Below, one piece after another: positions 1-9,483 of a stretch of 37,729 bases of DNA. A model generated the notes under the pieces. It was not told the origin of the DNA and made no database searches. It saw only the letters and a list, made by a program, of their open reading frames with translations. The stretch is taken from positions 1 to 37,729 of the forward strand of contig JANTGE010000004.1 of NCBI GenBank assembly GCA_024763085.1, written 5' to 3'. Every line of letters begins with the position of its first letter. Position 1 is the first letter of the stretch. This DNA comes from Acidimicrobiia bacterium. Lineage in GTDB: Bacteria > Actinomycetota > Acidimicrobiia > Spongiisociales > UBA4744. Position numbers and translations under genes: made by a program.

Positions 1-1307
1 GCCACCACACCGAGGAACGTGTCGACGTCCCAGAGGCCAACGTCGAAGGTGGTGGTGACGATCGGGCGCCACGTCGACGTGCCGTCGGCCTGCTGCACCC
101 ACCCCTGAGCGGCGTCTCTCCATGACGTCCCCCAGGCAACGTCCGGGCTCTCGACGGGAGCCTCATCGGATGCCCCCGCAGGAACCTGCGTCTCTGCCGC
201 CGACGGCTCGGCCGACTCCGGGGTGTCGGCGAACACCCCCGCGGCCGCGACCGCCTGGGCCACCGTCTCGTCCACATTTGGCTCATCGCCGGGTTTGAGC
301 GTCTCGATCACATCCTGGATCTCTTCCAGATCGGGCGCCGCGGCAAGGTCGACGGCCGGCTCTTCCGGCAGCCCCGTCGGTTCCAGAGCCTCGATGACCT
401 CGTGAATCTCCTCGAGGTCCGGAACTTCCTCATCGAGCTCGGGGATCGACTCGCGACCGAGGTCGAGTTCGTCATCGCCGGGGAGGGGCTCGGCGAGGGG
501 TTCTTCGATGGCGTCGATGGCGCCTTCGATGAGGTCTTCGGTGGGGAGGTCTTCGGTGGGGAGGTTCTCGATGTCGGGGAGGGGTTCGGCGAGGGGTTCT
601 TCGATGGCGTCGATGGCGCCTTCGATGAGGTCTTCGAGCTCTCCCGTCTCGGAGAGATCCTCGTCGGAGGAGTCGTCAGGCTCCGGTGATGCGAGATCGC
701 CGAGCGACTCGTAGGCGGTCGGCGGTGCAACGTCGGGTTCCGCGACCATCCACTCAGGTGGCTCCTCCGGCAGGTCCTCGTCATTGCCAGAGATTCCGAG
801 GGCGTCGAGGACACCACGCGCCGCTGCATGCGACTGCGATACCGGCTCCGGCTCCGGCTCGGCCAGGAAGCTCGGAATGGGTTCGCCCGCCGAACTGGTC
901 GGCGTTTCCTCCTGGGCTTCCAGCTCGCCCACTTCATCACGAAGCTCGCTCTCGGCCTCAGCTTCTGGTTCGGAGGGTGTCGCCTGGTGGGTCTCCGTGT
1001 CCGGTTCGGCTTCAGCTTCTGGTTCCGGGGGCTCCGCCTGGTGCGCTTCCGTGTCCGGTTCGGCTTCGGCTTCTGGTTCGGAGGGTGCCGTCTGGTGGGT
1101 CTCCGTGTCCGGTTCGGCTTCGGCTTCTGGTTCGGAGGGTGCCGTCTGGTGGGTCTCCGTGTCTGGTTCGGCTTCGGCTGCCGGCTCTGTGTCGGCCGGG
1201 GCCGCTGCAGGTGCCTCGTCGGTCGGAGTTTCGGCCGAGGCCGTCTCGTCGGCCTCTTCGATGGGCAGACCCCACGGGTCGGCCGGGAAGTGTTCGCTGT
1301 TGGTCAC
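1..1307 (-). CDS. Acidic Glu/Pro/Ala-rich repeat protein with YbjQ/DUF74-like C-terminal segment (partial, runs off left edge)
   Basis: Manual minus-strand translation from GTG at 1305-1307 is open to base 1: MTNSEHFPADPWGLPIEEADETASAE...EPDTETHQTAPSEPEAEA repeats...DLIEGAIDAIEEPLAEPLP repeats...WVQQADGTSTWRPIVTTTFDVGLWDVDTFLGVV. The last part resembles the YbjQ N-terminus (IVTTT...G....YLGVV). It is absent from the ORF track because its stop lies outside the window. Confidence 0.7.
   Translation of the reverse strand, partial: MTNSEHFPADPWGLPIEEADETASAETPTDEAPAAAPADTEPAAEAEPDTETHQTAPSEPEAEAEPDTETHQTAPSEPEAEAEPDTEAHQAEPPEPEAEAEPDTETHQATPSEPEAEAESELRDEVGELEAQEETPTSSAGEPIPSFLAEPEPEPVSQSHAAARGVLDALGISGNDEDLPEEPPEWMVAEPDVAPPTAYESLGDLASPEPDDSSDEDLSETGELEDLIEGAIDAIEEPLAEPLPDIENLPTEDLPTEDLIEGAIDAIEEPLAEPLPGDDELDLGRESIPELDEEVPDLEEIHEVIEALEPTGLPEEPAVDLAAAPDLEEIQDVIETLKPGDEPNVDETVAQAVAAAGVFADTPESAEPSAAETQVPAGASDEAPVESPDVAWGTSWRDAAQGWVQQADGTSTWRPIVTTTFDVGLWDVDTFLGVV
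480..636. repeat. Two near-identical 61-bp direct repeats encoding EDLIEGAIDAIEEPLAEPLP
   Basis: GGGGAGGGG(C/T)TCGGCGAGGGGTTCTTCGATGGCGTCGATGGCGCCTTCGATGAGGTCTTCG at 480-540 and 576-636. Confidence 0.9.
961..1176. repeat. Four tandem 54-bp coding repeats (EPDTETHQTAPSEPEAEA type)
   Basis: Units start at 961, 1015, 1069 and 1123, each gcttctggttc..., spaced exactly 54 bp. Confidence 0.9.
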
Positions 1308-1313
1308 ACGGGG

Positions 1314-1319
1314 AGAATA
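1314..1319 (-). promoter_or_regulatory. Predicted -10 TATTCT placed for a leaderless GTG start at 1307
   Basis: Minus strand TATTCT-CCCCGT-GTG, 6 nt gap. Confidence 0.45.
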
Positions 1320-1349
1320 CCCTAGAACCCTCGACGTTGGAGGGAATCC

Positions 1350-2036
1350 GTGCGCATTTCGATCATCACGCTCTTTCCCGACTACTACCGCTCGCCGCTC
1401 GAGGTGAGTCTCATCGGTCGCGCCATCGAATCGGGCATCCTCGACATCAGCCTCATCGACCTGCGCACCTATGGGAAGGGGCGGCATCGACAGGTCGACG
1501 ACTCGCCGTTCGGCGGTGGACCGGGGATGGTCATGATGATCGAGCCTCTGGCTCGGGCCCTGGAGCCGTTGGAGGACGCCCACCGGGTTCTCTTTACTCC
1601 GTCTGGCCGCCGCCTCGACCAGGCCACGATGGAACGCTGGTCCCGGCTTCCCCATCTGGCTCTCGTGTGCGGGCGATACGAAGGCGTGGACCAGCGGGTG
1701 GCCGACCACCTCATCGACGAAGAGGTGTCACTCGGGGACTTCATCCTCGCGGGGGGCGACGTCGCCGCGCTTGCCGTGGTCGAAGGAGTGGCACGGCTCC
1801 TGCCAGGGGTGCTCGGAAACGCAGACTCGGCCGTCTTCGAGTCGTTCCGCGACGGTTTGCTGGAGGAGCCGCAGTACACCCGGCCGGCCGAGTTTCGAGG
1901 CTGGCGAGTGCCGGACGTGCTGCTCTCCGGCGACCACGGACGGATCGAACGATGGCGGCAAGAACAACGAGTGCGAAGAACGCGCGAACGTCGCCCGGAC
2001 CTTCTGCCCGGAGACGATGACGGATCGGCCCCCTGA
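1350..2036 (+). CDS. trmD: tRNA (guanine-N1)-methyltransferase TrmD
   Basis: [42 protein letters not shown]...[13 protein letters not shown]...; GGAGG upstream; followed by rplS. Confidence 0.96.
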   Translation: MRISIITLFPDYYRSPLEVSLIGRAIESGILDISLIDLRTYGKGRHRQVDDSPFGGGPGMVMMIEPLARALEPLEDAHRVLFTPSGRRLDQATMERWSRLPHLALVCGRYEGVDQRVADHLIDEEVSLGDFILAGGDVAALAVVEGVARLLPGVLGNADSAVFESFRDGLLEEPQYTRPAEFRGWRVPDVLLSGDHGRIERWRQEQRVRRTRERRPDLLPGDDDGSAP

Positions 2037-2041
2037 TCTGC

Positions 2042-2051
2042 TACACTCCCG
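2042..2051 (+). promoter_or_regulatory. Putative promoter -10/discriminator TACACTCCCG upstream of rplS
   Basis: Same 10-mer occurs upstream of rpsB and rpsO in this window. Confidence 0.45.
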
Positions 2052-2079
2052 GTTCCTTCTTCCCCCCAAGGATGTCCTC

Positions 2080-2421
2080 ATGAACATGCTCGAATCGATA
2101 GAGAACGCCCAGCTGCGCGACGACGTACCGGACTTTCGGCCCGGCGACACGGTCAAAGTCCATGTGCGAGTCGTCGAAGGCGGCCGTGAGCGAATCCAGG
2201 TGTTCGAAGGTGTCGTCATTGCTCGCAACGGATCTGGAGCTCGGGAGACCTTCACCGTTCGCAAGCTCAGCTTCGGCGTCGGCGTCGAGCGGATCTTCCC
2301 GGTGCACGCGCCGATCGTCCAAAAGATCGAGGTTGCCCGGCGGGGCAAGGTGCGGCGAGCGAAGCTGTATTACCTTCGCGATCGGGTCGGCAAAGCGGCT
2401 CGGATCAAGGAACGGCGCTGA
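2080..2421 (+). CDS. rplS: 50S ribosomal protein L19
   Basis: [102 protein letters not shown]; internal start of ORF 1771..2421. Confidence 0.97.
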   Translation: MNMLESIENAQLRDDVPDFRPGDTVKVHVRVVEGGRERIQVFEGVVIARNGSGARETFTVRKLSFGVGVERIFPVHAPIVQKIEVARRGKVRRAKLYYLRDRVGKAARIKERR

Positions 2422-2429
2422 GCCGGACC

Positions 2430-3035
2430 GTGTCGTCGCGGCACGCCAAGAGCAGGACCCCATTCTGGATCGAGTTCCCGATCCTCATCGTGGTCGCCCT
2501 GGCGGTCGCCGTGGTCATCAAGACCTTCCTCTTCCAGGCGTTCTTCATTCCGTCGGGCTCGATGATCCCGACCCTGGAGATCGGCGACAGGGTTCTCGTC
2601 TACAAACTGGCCTATGCCTGGTCGGGTCCGAAGGATGGGGACGTCGTCGTGTTCGAGCCACCGTTCGGAACCCAGCGGACCGAGGAGAAGATTGTCGAGG
2701 CGGTCGCGCGGCATGTTGCCGAAGCGCTCGGTCTGCGGTCTCCCGACATCGAGGACCTCATCAAGCGCATCGTCGCCACCGAAGGTGAGGTCCTGGAGAT
2801 TCGGGACAATCAGCTCTTCATCGACGGCGTCGCCATCGACGAGCCCTACATCCAGCCGGGTTCCGTCATGCCCGACTTCGGTCCGGTCACCATTCCCGTC
2901 GGGCACGTGTTCGTCATGGGAGACAACCGCTCCCACAGCAAAGACAGCCGGGTCTTCGGACCAGTATCGGTCGATGCGATCGTTGGGCGGGCCTTCGTTC
3001 GCATCTGGCCGATCGACCGTTGGGGCGGTCTCTGA
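2430..3035 (+). CDS. lepB: Signal peptidase I
   Basis: N-terminal TM, PSGSMIPTLEIGDRVLV (catalytic Ser) and MGDNRSHSKDSR box. Confidence 0.95.
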   Translation: MSSRHAKSRTPFWIEFPILIVVALAVAVVIKTFLFQAFFIPSGSMIPTLEIGDRVLVYKLAYAWSGPKDGDVVVFEPPFGTQRTEEKIVEAVARHVAEALGLRSPDIEDLIKRIVATEGEVLEIRDNQLFIDGVAIDEPYIQPGSVMPDFGPVTIPVGHVFVMGDNRSHSKDSRVFGPVSVDAIVGRAFVRIWPIDRWGGL

Positions 3036-3101
3036 CTCGGAATCTGTCCCTGCCGACAGGTATGAAGACACGGTAGGATCACGGCGTTCACCGGAGGGAC
3101 G

Positions 3102-3398
3102 ATGCACGAAGAAGATCTCGAAGGCTACGAAGCCCGAGTCGAACTGCAGATTTACAAAGAATACCGGGACGTGCTGCCCATGTTCCGGTACGTGGTCGAG
3201 ACCGAGCGCCGTTTCTACCTCGCCAACAACGTCGAGGTGCACACCCGTCGCGAAGACGGTGCCGTGTATTTCGAGATCGAACTCGAGGACGCATGGGTAT
3301 GGGACATGTACCGGCCGGCCAGATTTCTGCAACGCGTCAAGGTGCTCACCTTTCGCGACGTCAACATCGAGGAGCTCGAACCCGGCGTACGGATCTAG
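3102..3398 (+). CDS. DUF2469 family protein
   Basis: MHEEDLEGYEARVELQIYKEYRDVLPMFRYVVETERRFYLANNVEV...; actinobacterial family; GGAGG SD. Confidence 0.9.
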   Translation: MHEEDLEGYEARVELQIYKEYRDVLPMFRYVVETERRFYLANNVEVHTRREDGAVYFEIELEDAWVWDMYRPARFLQRVKVLTFRDVNIEELEPGVRI

Positions 3399-3697
3399 GC
3401 GCAGCCGGCGAGCGCATTGCCGCGTGGTACCTGTCGGAGCGCGGGGCAAAGGTGCTCGATACGAATGTGCAGGTGGGCCGCGGGGAGGTCGACCTCCTTG
3501 TTGCCTGGAACGGCCGTCCGGTGGTCGTCGAGGTGAAGACGGCCCGTCGACGCGTTCCCGTCGAACAGTTCGACGACGCCAAGGCCCATCAAGTGCGGCG
3601 CCTCGCAGGGAAGTTGGGAGTTCGCCGGATCGATCTGGTCTGCGTCGGGCTCTTCGACGATGCCATCACCGTCCACTGGATACCAGACGCTGCATAG
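3293..3697 (+). CDS. UPF0102 / YraN family protein (start uncertain)
   Basis: LGAAGERIAAWYLSERGAKVLDTNVQVGRGEVDLLVAWNGRPVVVEVKTA. Conserved homology starts near 3396, but no ATG/GTG/TTG was found in frame between 3299 and that point. Confidence 0.8.
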   Translation: MGMGHVPAGQISATRQGAHLSRRQHRGARTRRTDLGAAGERIAAWYLSERGAKVLDTNVQVGRGEVDLLVAWNGRPVVVEVKTARRRVPVEQFDDAKAHQVRRLAGKLGVRRIDLVCVGLFDDAITVHWIPDAA

Positions 3698-3717
3698 GAG
3701 CCCTGTCGAGCGGCGGG

Positions 3718-3921
3718 TCAGGGCGAGTTGCCGGACGTCCCCAGCCGCCGTTGCTCTTTGAACCAGCAGCCTCGGTGCCAGTGTCGTCGGAGGTCCGGGG
3801 CTGCATGGGGTACGACGACGACGTGGAACGTTCCGGGTTCGATCGGCCCGTCACACCCGGGGCAGAGGTATCGCTTCCGGGCAGCATATGGCTGCACCGG
3901 AACGACGTAGACATCCTGCAT
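3718..3921 (-). CDS. Small CxxC zinc-binding-type protein (actinobacterial family)
   Basis: MQDVYVVPVQPYAARKRYLCPGCDGPIEPGTFHVVVVPHAAPDLRRHWHRGCWFKEQRRLGTSGNSP; start overlaps the upstream stop by 1 nt. Confidence 0.75.
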   Translation of the reverse strand: MQDVYVVPVQPYAARKRYLCPGCDGPIEPGTFHVVVVPHAAPDLRRHWHRGCWFKEQRRLGTSGNSP

Positions 3922-4874
3922 CACTCGGCGTGACCCGGTGCCCTCGGGATCTCCGCAAACGCCCGGCGTCTCGCCTCGACGATCTCCCAGCCGATCTGGT
4001 CGATGCTGTCCATCAGCCACAGGTACGCGGCGGCGCCCTCCCGGTAGTCGGCCTCGGCCATTCCCTGGATCCGCCCCTGGATCTGGAGCTGGCGGACCTG
4101 CCGGAAGTTGTTGGCCGGCGAAGTCGTATAGACACCAAGCGTCTTGCCGCCCCTTTGGTTCAAGATCGAGAAAACCGGGACGTCGCTGGGTCCATCGGCG
4201 ATGTAGATCATGTTCTTGATCGGCACTCGACGCTGCTCTTCATCCATCAGCGCGTTGACGTCGATCGTCGGATTGAGGTTCACCCCTTTGTTGATCTCGA
4301 ACACCGCCCGCGTTTTCGAGGTGTTGTCGAGGGTGTAGCCAAGGTGGGTGATCGGATGATCGCCTTCGTCCATGCCGAGCGTGTCGATATAGCCCGGCGG
4401 GGCCGGCCGCTCGATGAAGTCGTTTGCCCAGATGCCGTCGATGGCGGAGGCGAACACCGACCCTTCGATCATGGGAAGAATGCCCGTGGAGACGACGTAG
4501 TGTTCGACCGTGATGCCCTCATGGGCGAACTCGGGTATCTCCTGCACATAGGCCCGGGACCTCTCGAGGAACTCTGGCATGCCAGGTGCCGGCTCGATCT
4601 GCTCGCCGAGTTCCCGAAGTCTCGCCCTCGTCAGCCCGGCGAAGATCCCGTGTTCGACGTAGGTGAGCATGTGGTTCAGGTAGGCAGTGTCACGCGCAAT
4701 ACGAATACCGCGCTGCCGGTAGTACTCGACGAGGCCGTCCACCTCCGTCCAGAACTCGCGGGCGTCGACTCCGTAGGCTTCGAACAGCGGATCCTGCTGG
4801 TTGCTCGGGATCAGCGTGCGGTCGAAGTCCCAGATCAGCGCGATGACGGTCTGGGTGTAGAGCGGAACAGGCAT
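3921..4874 (-). CDS. HAD-superfamily hydrolase
   Basis: MPVPLYTQTVIALIWDFDRTLIPSNQQ...(motif I DFDRT)...IYIADGPSDVPVFSILNQRGGKTLGVY (motif IV). Confidence 0.85.
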   Translation of the reverse strand: MPVPLYTQTVIALIWDFDRTLIPSNQQDPLFEAYGVDAREFWTEVDGLVEYYRQRGIRIARDTAYLNHMLTYVEHGIFAGLTRARLRELGEQIEPAPGMPEFLERSRAYVQEIPEFAHEGITVEHYVVSTGILPMIEGSVFASAIDGIWANDFIERPAPPGYIDTLGMDEGDHPITHLGYTLDNTSKTRAVFEINKGVNLNPTIDVNALMDEEQRRVPIKNMIYIADGPSDVPVFSILNQRGGKTLGVYTTSPANNFRQVRQLQIQGRIQGMAEADYREGAAAYLWLMDSIDQIGWEIVEARRRAFAEIPRAPGHAE

Positions 4875-4875
4875 G

Positions 4876-5241
4876 TCACGGTATCTCGGGTCGCCAGAAG
4901 TGTACGCCGTCGCCGTCTTCCCAGAAACCCTGCAGCAGCACCGGTGCGCCGCGAAGCGCTTGGTGTGTCTCGCCGAGGAGCTCCATCGGAACCAGCACGT
5001 GGTTGGCGTATCCCTGCCCGGAGAGCCGTCGGAAGGCGTCGATGAATGGCGCGGTGTCGGCATCCCCCAGCACCCAGTCCAGCCGGTTGTCCGTGCAGAT
5101 CACCGACACGATGGTCTCGAGTTCCTCATCGAGGTCGAGCCGCTGCCAGGGGAGCAGCTCCGCCGGGATGCCCAGCGATCGGTAGCGTTCGAGACACGCC
5201 GCGGCCACGACGCCGGTGGCTTCCGTTTGGTAGGCCAGCAC
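4876..5241 (-). CDS. Hypothetical protein (possibly DUF2007-like)
   Basis: AAGGAG SD then GTG: MLAYQTEATGVVAAACLERYRSLGIPAELLPWQRLDLDEELETIVSVICTDNRLDWVLGDADTAPFIDAFRRLSGQ...; stop 1 nt from the HAD start. Confidence 0.65.
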   Translation of the reverse strand: MLAYQTEATGVVAAACLERYRSLGIPAELLPWQRLDLDEELETIVSVICTDNRLDWVLGDADTAPFIDAFRRLSGQGYANHVLVPMELLGETHQALRGAPVLLQGFWEDGDGVHFWRPEIP

Positions 5242-5317
5242 AGGGACTCCTTGTCGACTTACATCAGTGTAGTTCTTCTTTCTCGTTTCTGTCCTACCCG
5301 GCGCATACGTTGATGTC

Positions 5318-6784
5318 ATGTTCGCTTCAGTCACATCGGTGGCGCTCGTCGGGATCGATCCGAGCCCGGTCGACGTCGAGGTGCACGTCGGGGGACCCAA
5401 GGACGTGTTTTCCATCGTCGGCCTTCCGGATACGGCGGTGCGCGAGTCGAAGCATCGGGTGAAAGCGGCGCTCGCCTCATCCGGCCATGCCTTGCCCCAA
5501 CGACGCATCACCGTCAACCTTGCGCCGGCCAACCTTCCGAAGGTAGGCCCTGCATACGACCTGCCTATCGCCATGGCGGTCCTGATGGCACTCGGCACCG
5601 TTCCGAAGGGGGAGACGGTGGTGAGCCTCGGTGAGCTGGCACTCGACGGTTCCGTCCGCCCGGTTCGGGGTGGCCTCGCCGCCGGCATTCTGGCAAGAGC
5701 GTTGGGGGCTCCCTGCCTCCTGTCCGCCGCCGACGCGGGGCGGGCAGCGGCCGTCTCGGATGCCCACGTCCGCGGGGTTCGAAGCCTCAACGAAGCCGTC
5801 GGAGTACTCACCGGTGCGGTCGAGGGAGTGGTGCCGGAGCCGATGCGACTCGGGCGGTCCGAGGACGTACCCGACCTTGCGGATGTGCACGGCCAGGCCT
5901 CAGCCCGACGTGGACTCGAGATCGCGGCTGCCGGCGCCCACCACCTGCTCATGTGGGGTCCACCGGGAGCGGGCAAGACGATGCTTGCCCGGCGCCTGCC
6001 CGGCATTCTGCCTCCCCTCGAAGCAAACGAGGTGCTCGAAGTGCTCCAGATCTACGACACGGCCGGTCGGGCCGCACCAACGTCGCTTCCGCCGTTCCGA
6101 TCCCCGCACCACACGGCGACCACTCCGGCGCTCATCGGTGGAGGGAGCGGGCTGCCGACTCCGGGGGAGATCTCGCTGGCTCACCGCGGTGTCCTGTTCC
6201 TCGACGAACTCGGAGAATTCCCGCCTTCGACACTCGAGGCGCTGCGGCAGCCGATCGAGGCCGGGGTCGTGGACATTGCCCGGCAAGGTTTCGCCGTGCG
6301 GTTCCCGGCGACGGTACAACTGGTCGCAGCCACCAACCCATGCCCGTGTGGCTTCCGTGGCGACCGCACCAAACCGTGCACCTGCTCGACACCAACCGTT
6401 GACCGGTACCGCAAACGTCTCTCCGGCCCACTCCTCGACCGTTTCGACCTCCGGGTGACCGTCGCCCGCCCCGACCGGGAGGGCCTGGTGGGTCCGCCCG
6501 GCGAGCCGTCGTCTACCGTGGCGGCTCGGGTGGCTTCGGCGCGCCAGGCGCAGGCCGCACGCGGAGTCATCAACGGGCGTCTCACCCGGTCCCAACTCGA
6601 CGATCTTCCCTGGACCACGTCGGCTCGCCGGTTGGCGGAGCAGGCCATCGACAGGCTCGGCCTGACCGGACGCGGGTATGACCGGGTCCGGCGGGTCGCG
6701 CGTACGATCGCCGATCTGGATGGAAGTCACGACACGGACGAGCGGCACATGCTCGAGGCCCTGGGGGTCCGCAGCTCATGGTGA
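5318..6784 (+). CDS. YifB/ComM family Mg-chelatase-like AAA ATPase
   Basis: MFASVTSVALVGIDPSPVDVEVHVGGPKDVFSIVGLPDTAVRESKHRVKAAL...GPPGAGKTMLARRLPGILPPL...FLDELGEF... Confidence 0.96.
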   Translation: MFASVTSVALVGIDPSPVDVEVHVGGPKDVFSIVGLPDTAVRESKHRVKAALASSGHALPQRRITVNLAPANLPKVGPAYDLPIAMAVLMALGTVPKGETVVSLGELALDGSVRPVRGGLAAGILARALGAPCLLSAADAGRAAAVSDAHVRGVRSLNEAVGVLTGAVEGVVPEPMRLGRSEDVPDLADVHGQASARRGLEIAAAGAHHLLMWGPPGAGKTMLARRLPGILPPLEANEVLEVLQIYDTAGRAAPTSLPPFRSPHHTATTPALIGGGSGLPTPGEISLAHRGVLFLDELGEFPPSTLEALRQPIEAGVVDIARQGFAVRFPATVQLVAATNPCPCGFRGDRTKPCTCSTPTVDRYRKRLSGPLLDRFDLRVTVARPDREGLVGPPGEPSSTVAARVASARQAQAARGVINGRLTRSQLDDLPWTTSARRLAEQAIDRLGLTGRGYDRVRRVARTIADLDGSHDTDERHMLEALGVRSSW

Positions 6785-7794
6785 GGCTCCGGCTCGCCTA
6801 TGCGGGCATGCATCCAGATCGGGTGGCGTCGCTTCGCGACCGCTTCGGGAGCATCGAGCGGGTCGTCGCGGCGATCGAACGAAGAGCGATCAAGGTTCCG
6901 GAACGTGCACGAGAGGCCGTCTTGGTGGATGCCGCTACTCGCCGTCGAGAGCTCTCTGCTCGGGGGATAGCTGCTGTCGAACGAGCCGGCCTGCCCCCGC
7001 ATCTCTCCGAGCTCCCCGACGGCCCTGAGTTGCTCTTCGTGAAAGGGGACCTCCCGGTCCGGCCAGGTGTCGCCGTCGTAGGAGCCCGACGAGCCACCAG
7101 CTACGGTCTGCGCCTGGCCCGGCGGTATGGCTATGCGCTCGCCGAGGCAGGATGGCCGGTGGTTTCAGGCCTTGCCCGTGGCATCGACGGCGCCGCCCAC
7201 CATGGCGTGCTCGACGCCGGAGGCATCGGTGTGGCAGTGCTCGGCTCCGGCATCGATGTGTGGTACCCGGCCGAGCATCGCCAACTAGGGGAGCGGTTGC
7301 TGGCAGCAGGCGGAGCCGTCGTCAGCGAATACCCGCCCGGTACGCCTCCAGTCGGTTGGAGATTTCCGCCGCGCAACCGGATCATCTCCGGCTTGGCGGC
7401 TGTCGTGGTCGTCGTCGAGGCGACCCCGACCGGCGGTGCCCTCATCACGGCCAAACGAGCCCTCGAACAGGGACGGGAGGTGTTTGCGGTCCCGGGAGAC
7501 GTCGACCGGGCGACATCGACCGGCTGCAACCTGCTGATCCGCGACGGAGCGGTTCCGGTGCTCGACCCCGACGACCTCGTCGAGGCAGCATCGCTGGTGC
7601 TCGGTCCGGCACGACCGCAGGCTGCACTTTCCGTCGACACTCCCGTGGCGGGCCTCATCGGCACGATCGGGTCGACCATCGACGAACTGGCGCTCGCCTC
7701 CGGGCTATCCATCGCCCAGATCCAAGAGGAGGTGTCACGGCTCGAACTCGCCGGCATCGTCGCCCGTGAAGGAGACGTCGTCCGGAAACGTTGA
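6778..7794 (+). CDS. dprA: DNA-processing protein DprA
   Basis: VAVVGARRATSYGLRLARRYGYALAEAGWPVVSGLARGIDGAAHHGVLDAGG...GLAAVVVVVEA...; overlaps yifB end. Confidence 0.95.
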   Translation: MVRLRLAYAGMHPDRVASLRDRFGSIERVVAAIERRAIKVPERAREAVLVDAATRRRELSARGIAAVERAGLPPHLSELPDGPELLFVKGDLPVRPGVAVVGARRATSYGLRLARRYGYALAEAGWPVVSGLARGIDGAAHHGVLDAGGIGVAVLGSGIDVWYPAEHRQLGERLLAAGGAVVSEYPPGTPPVGWRFPPRNRIISGLAAVVVVVEATPTGGALITAKRALEQGREVFAVPGDVDRATSTGCNLLIRDGAVPVLDPDDLVEAASLVLGPARPQAALSVDTPVAGLIGTIGSTIDELALASGLSIAQIQEEVSRLELAGIVAREGDVVRKR

Positions 7795-7825
7795 CCCACA
7801 CCGCCGGTGCGGCGAACATACGGAC

Positions 7826-8698
7826 ATGGACACCCCTGTCTGGGCTCAACCGCCCCTCGGCGATTATTTGGAACGACTGCAGGCTCGCCACCTGTCGCCG
7901 CACACGGTTGCCGCCTACCAGCGTGATCTCTCGCAGTTCTTCGACTTCTGTGACCGTATGGGCATCGACGCCGTCGGCGACATCGACCGGCTCGTGGTGC
8001 GCCGCTTCCTGGCGTATCTCGACACACGCGGCTACGCCAGGCGGTCGGTGGCCCGCAAGGCGGCGGCGATTCGAGGATTCTTCGCCGACCTCGTCCGTCG
8101 GGGGCTGGCCGATGGCAACCCTTCAGAGGGACTGGCAACACCGAAACGTCCCAGGACGCTCCCGCAGGCGCTCCCGCAACGCGCGGTGCGCGCCGTGCTC
8201 GACGGGCTCGACGGTGACACCCCGGTGGAGCTGCGCGACCGGGCACTCCTCGAAGTGCTGTACGCCACAGGACTCCGGGTGTCGGAGCTTGCCGGGATGC
8301 GGCTCACCGACCTCGGAAGGTCGTTCGTCAAGGTGCTCGGCAAAGGCGGAAAGGAGCGAGTCGTCCCCCTTGGAGAGCCCGCCCTCGACGCATTGAACGC
8401 CTATCTGGCCCGGGGCCGGCCCGCCCTCGCCGGCGACGCCGGAGACGCCGTCTGGGTTGGCGTGCGGGGCGGAGCCCTCGACGTCCGGGGGATTCGACGA
8501 GTGGTGCGAAACAGGGCTGCGACGTTCCCTCATGCGTTCCGCCACTCGTTCGCCACCCACCTGCTGGAAGGCGGCGCGGACCTTCGTGCCGTTCAGGAAC
8601 TGCTCGGCCACGTTGAACTGGCCACAACCCAGATTTACACTGCCGTGACCCGCGAGCACCTCAAGGCAACTTATGAGCAATCCCACCCGCGAGCCTGA
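7826..8698 (+). CDS. xerC: Tyrosine recombinase XerC/XerD family
   Basis: [25 protein letters not shown]...[12 protein letters not shown]...[39 protein letters not shown]. Confidence 0.93.
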   Translation: MDTPVWAQPPLGDYLERLQARHLSPHTVAAYQRDLSQFFDFCDRMGIDAVGDIDRLVVRRFLAYLDTRGYARRSVARKAAAIRGFFADLVRRGLADGNPSEGLATPKRPRTLPQALPQRAVRAVLDGLDGDTPVELRDRALLEVLYATGLRVSELAGMRLTDLGRSFVKVLGKGGKERVVPLGEPALDALNAYLARGRPALAGDAGDAVWVGVRGGALDVRGIRRVVRNRAATFPHAFRHSFATHLLEGGADLRAVQELLGHVELATTQIYTAVTREHLKATYEQSHPRA

Positions 8699-9473
8699 GA
8701 GGGACGCGACCGACCATCTCGACCAACTGTGGCGCCGTTTCAAAGAGAACGGCGACGAGCGGGCGCGGGAAGGCCTCATCCTCCACTATTCGCCGCTGGT
8801 CAAGTTCGTCGCCGGCAGGGTCGGGGCCGGACTCCCGGCCAGCGTCGACCGGTCCGACCTGGTCTCCTACGGGATCTTCGGGCTGATCGACGCCATCGAC
8901 AAGTACGACCAGGAGCGCGGCGTCAAGTTCGAAACCTATGCGACCACCCGCATCCGGGGAGCCATCATCGACGAACTCCGAGCGCTCGACTGGGCGCCGC
9001 GTTCGATCAGAGCGTCGGCACGGGAGATCGAACGGTCGATGGCAGAGTTGGAGAACCGGCTGCAACGCACCCCGACCGAAGAAGAGCTGGCACGCCACAT
9101 GGGCATACCGCTCGCCGACCTCCTCGACTCGATGGCCGAAGTCTCATCTGCCGGTGTCGTCGCGCTCGACGAACTGCTGGGCCCATCCAGGGACTCGGCG
9201 ACAGTCGGAGACCTGGTCGCCGACCCGTCCGGCGTCGACCCGGAGCAGGTGTACCAGGACGCCGAATCGAAACGGGTGCTTGCCGACGCCATCAACCGGC
9301 TGCCACCACGCGAACGCCTGGTGCTGACGCTCTACTACTACGAAGGGTTGACCCTCGCCGAGATCGGCTCGGTCCTTGGCGTCACCGAATCAAGGGTGTG
9401 CCAGATCCACACCAAATCGGTCATGAGCCTGCGCAACCGTATGGCAGAACCGCTCCGACGGTCGGGTGGCTGA
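8673..9473 (+). CDS. FliA/WhiG-type RNA polymerase sigma factor
   Basis: [79 protein letters not shown]; located between xerC and rpsB, as whiG is in Streptomyces. Confidence 0.93.
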   Translation: MSNPTREPERDATDHLDQLWRRFKENGDERAREGLILHYSPLVKFVAGRVGAGLPASVDRSDLVSYGIFGLIDAIDKYDQERGVKFETYATTRIRGAIIDELRALDWAPRSIRASAREIERSMAELENRLQRTPTEEELARHMGIPLADLLDSMAEVSSAGVVALDELLGPSRDSATVGDLVADPSGVDPEQVYQDAESKRVLADAINRLPPRERLVLTLYYYEGLTLAEIGSVLGVTESRVCQIHTKSVMSLRNRMAEPLRRSGG

Positions 9474-9483
9474 CCCAACCTGG

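Noticed and set aside
961-1176. CRISPR-like tandem array
   Set aside because: Units are contiguous 54-bp in-frame coding repeats with no unique spacers.
686-2020. 444-aa plus-strand ORF
   Set aside because: Spans the antisense of the acidic repeat gene and an alternative frame of trmD; Arg/Pro-rich artefact.
5242-5317. Possible non-coding RNA between the HAD operon and yifB
   Set aside because: A pyrimidine-rich tract and TACACT on the minus strand are explained as a divergent promoter region; no strong structure seen.
7811-7826. Possible SOS half-site GCGAACATACGGAC before xerC
   Set aside because: The second half (GTTCG) is not preserved; not a palindrome.
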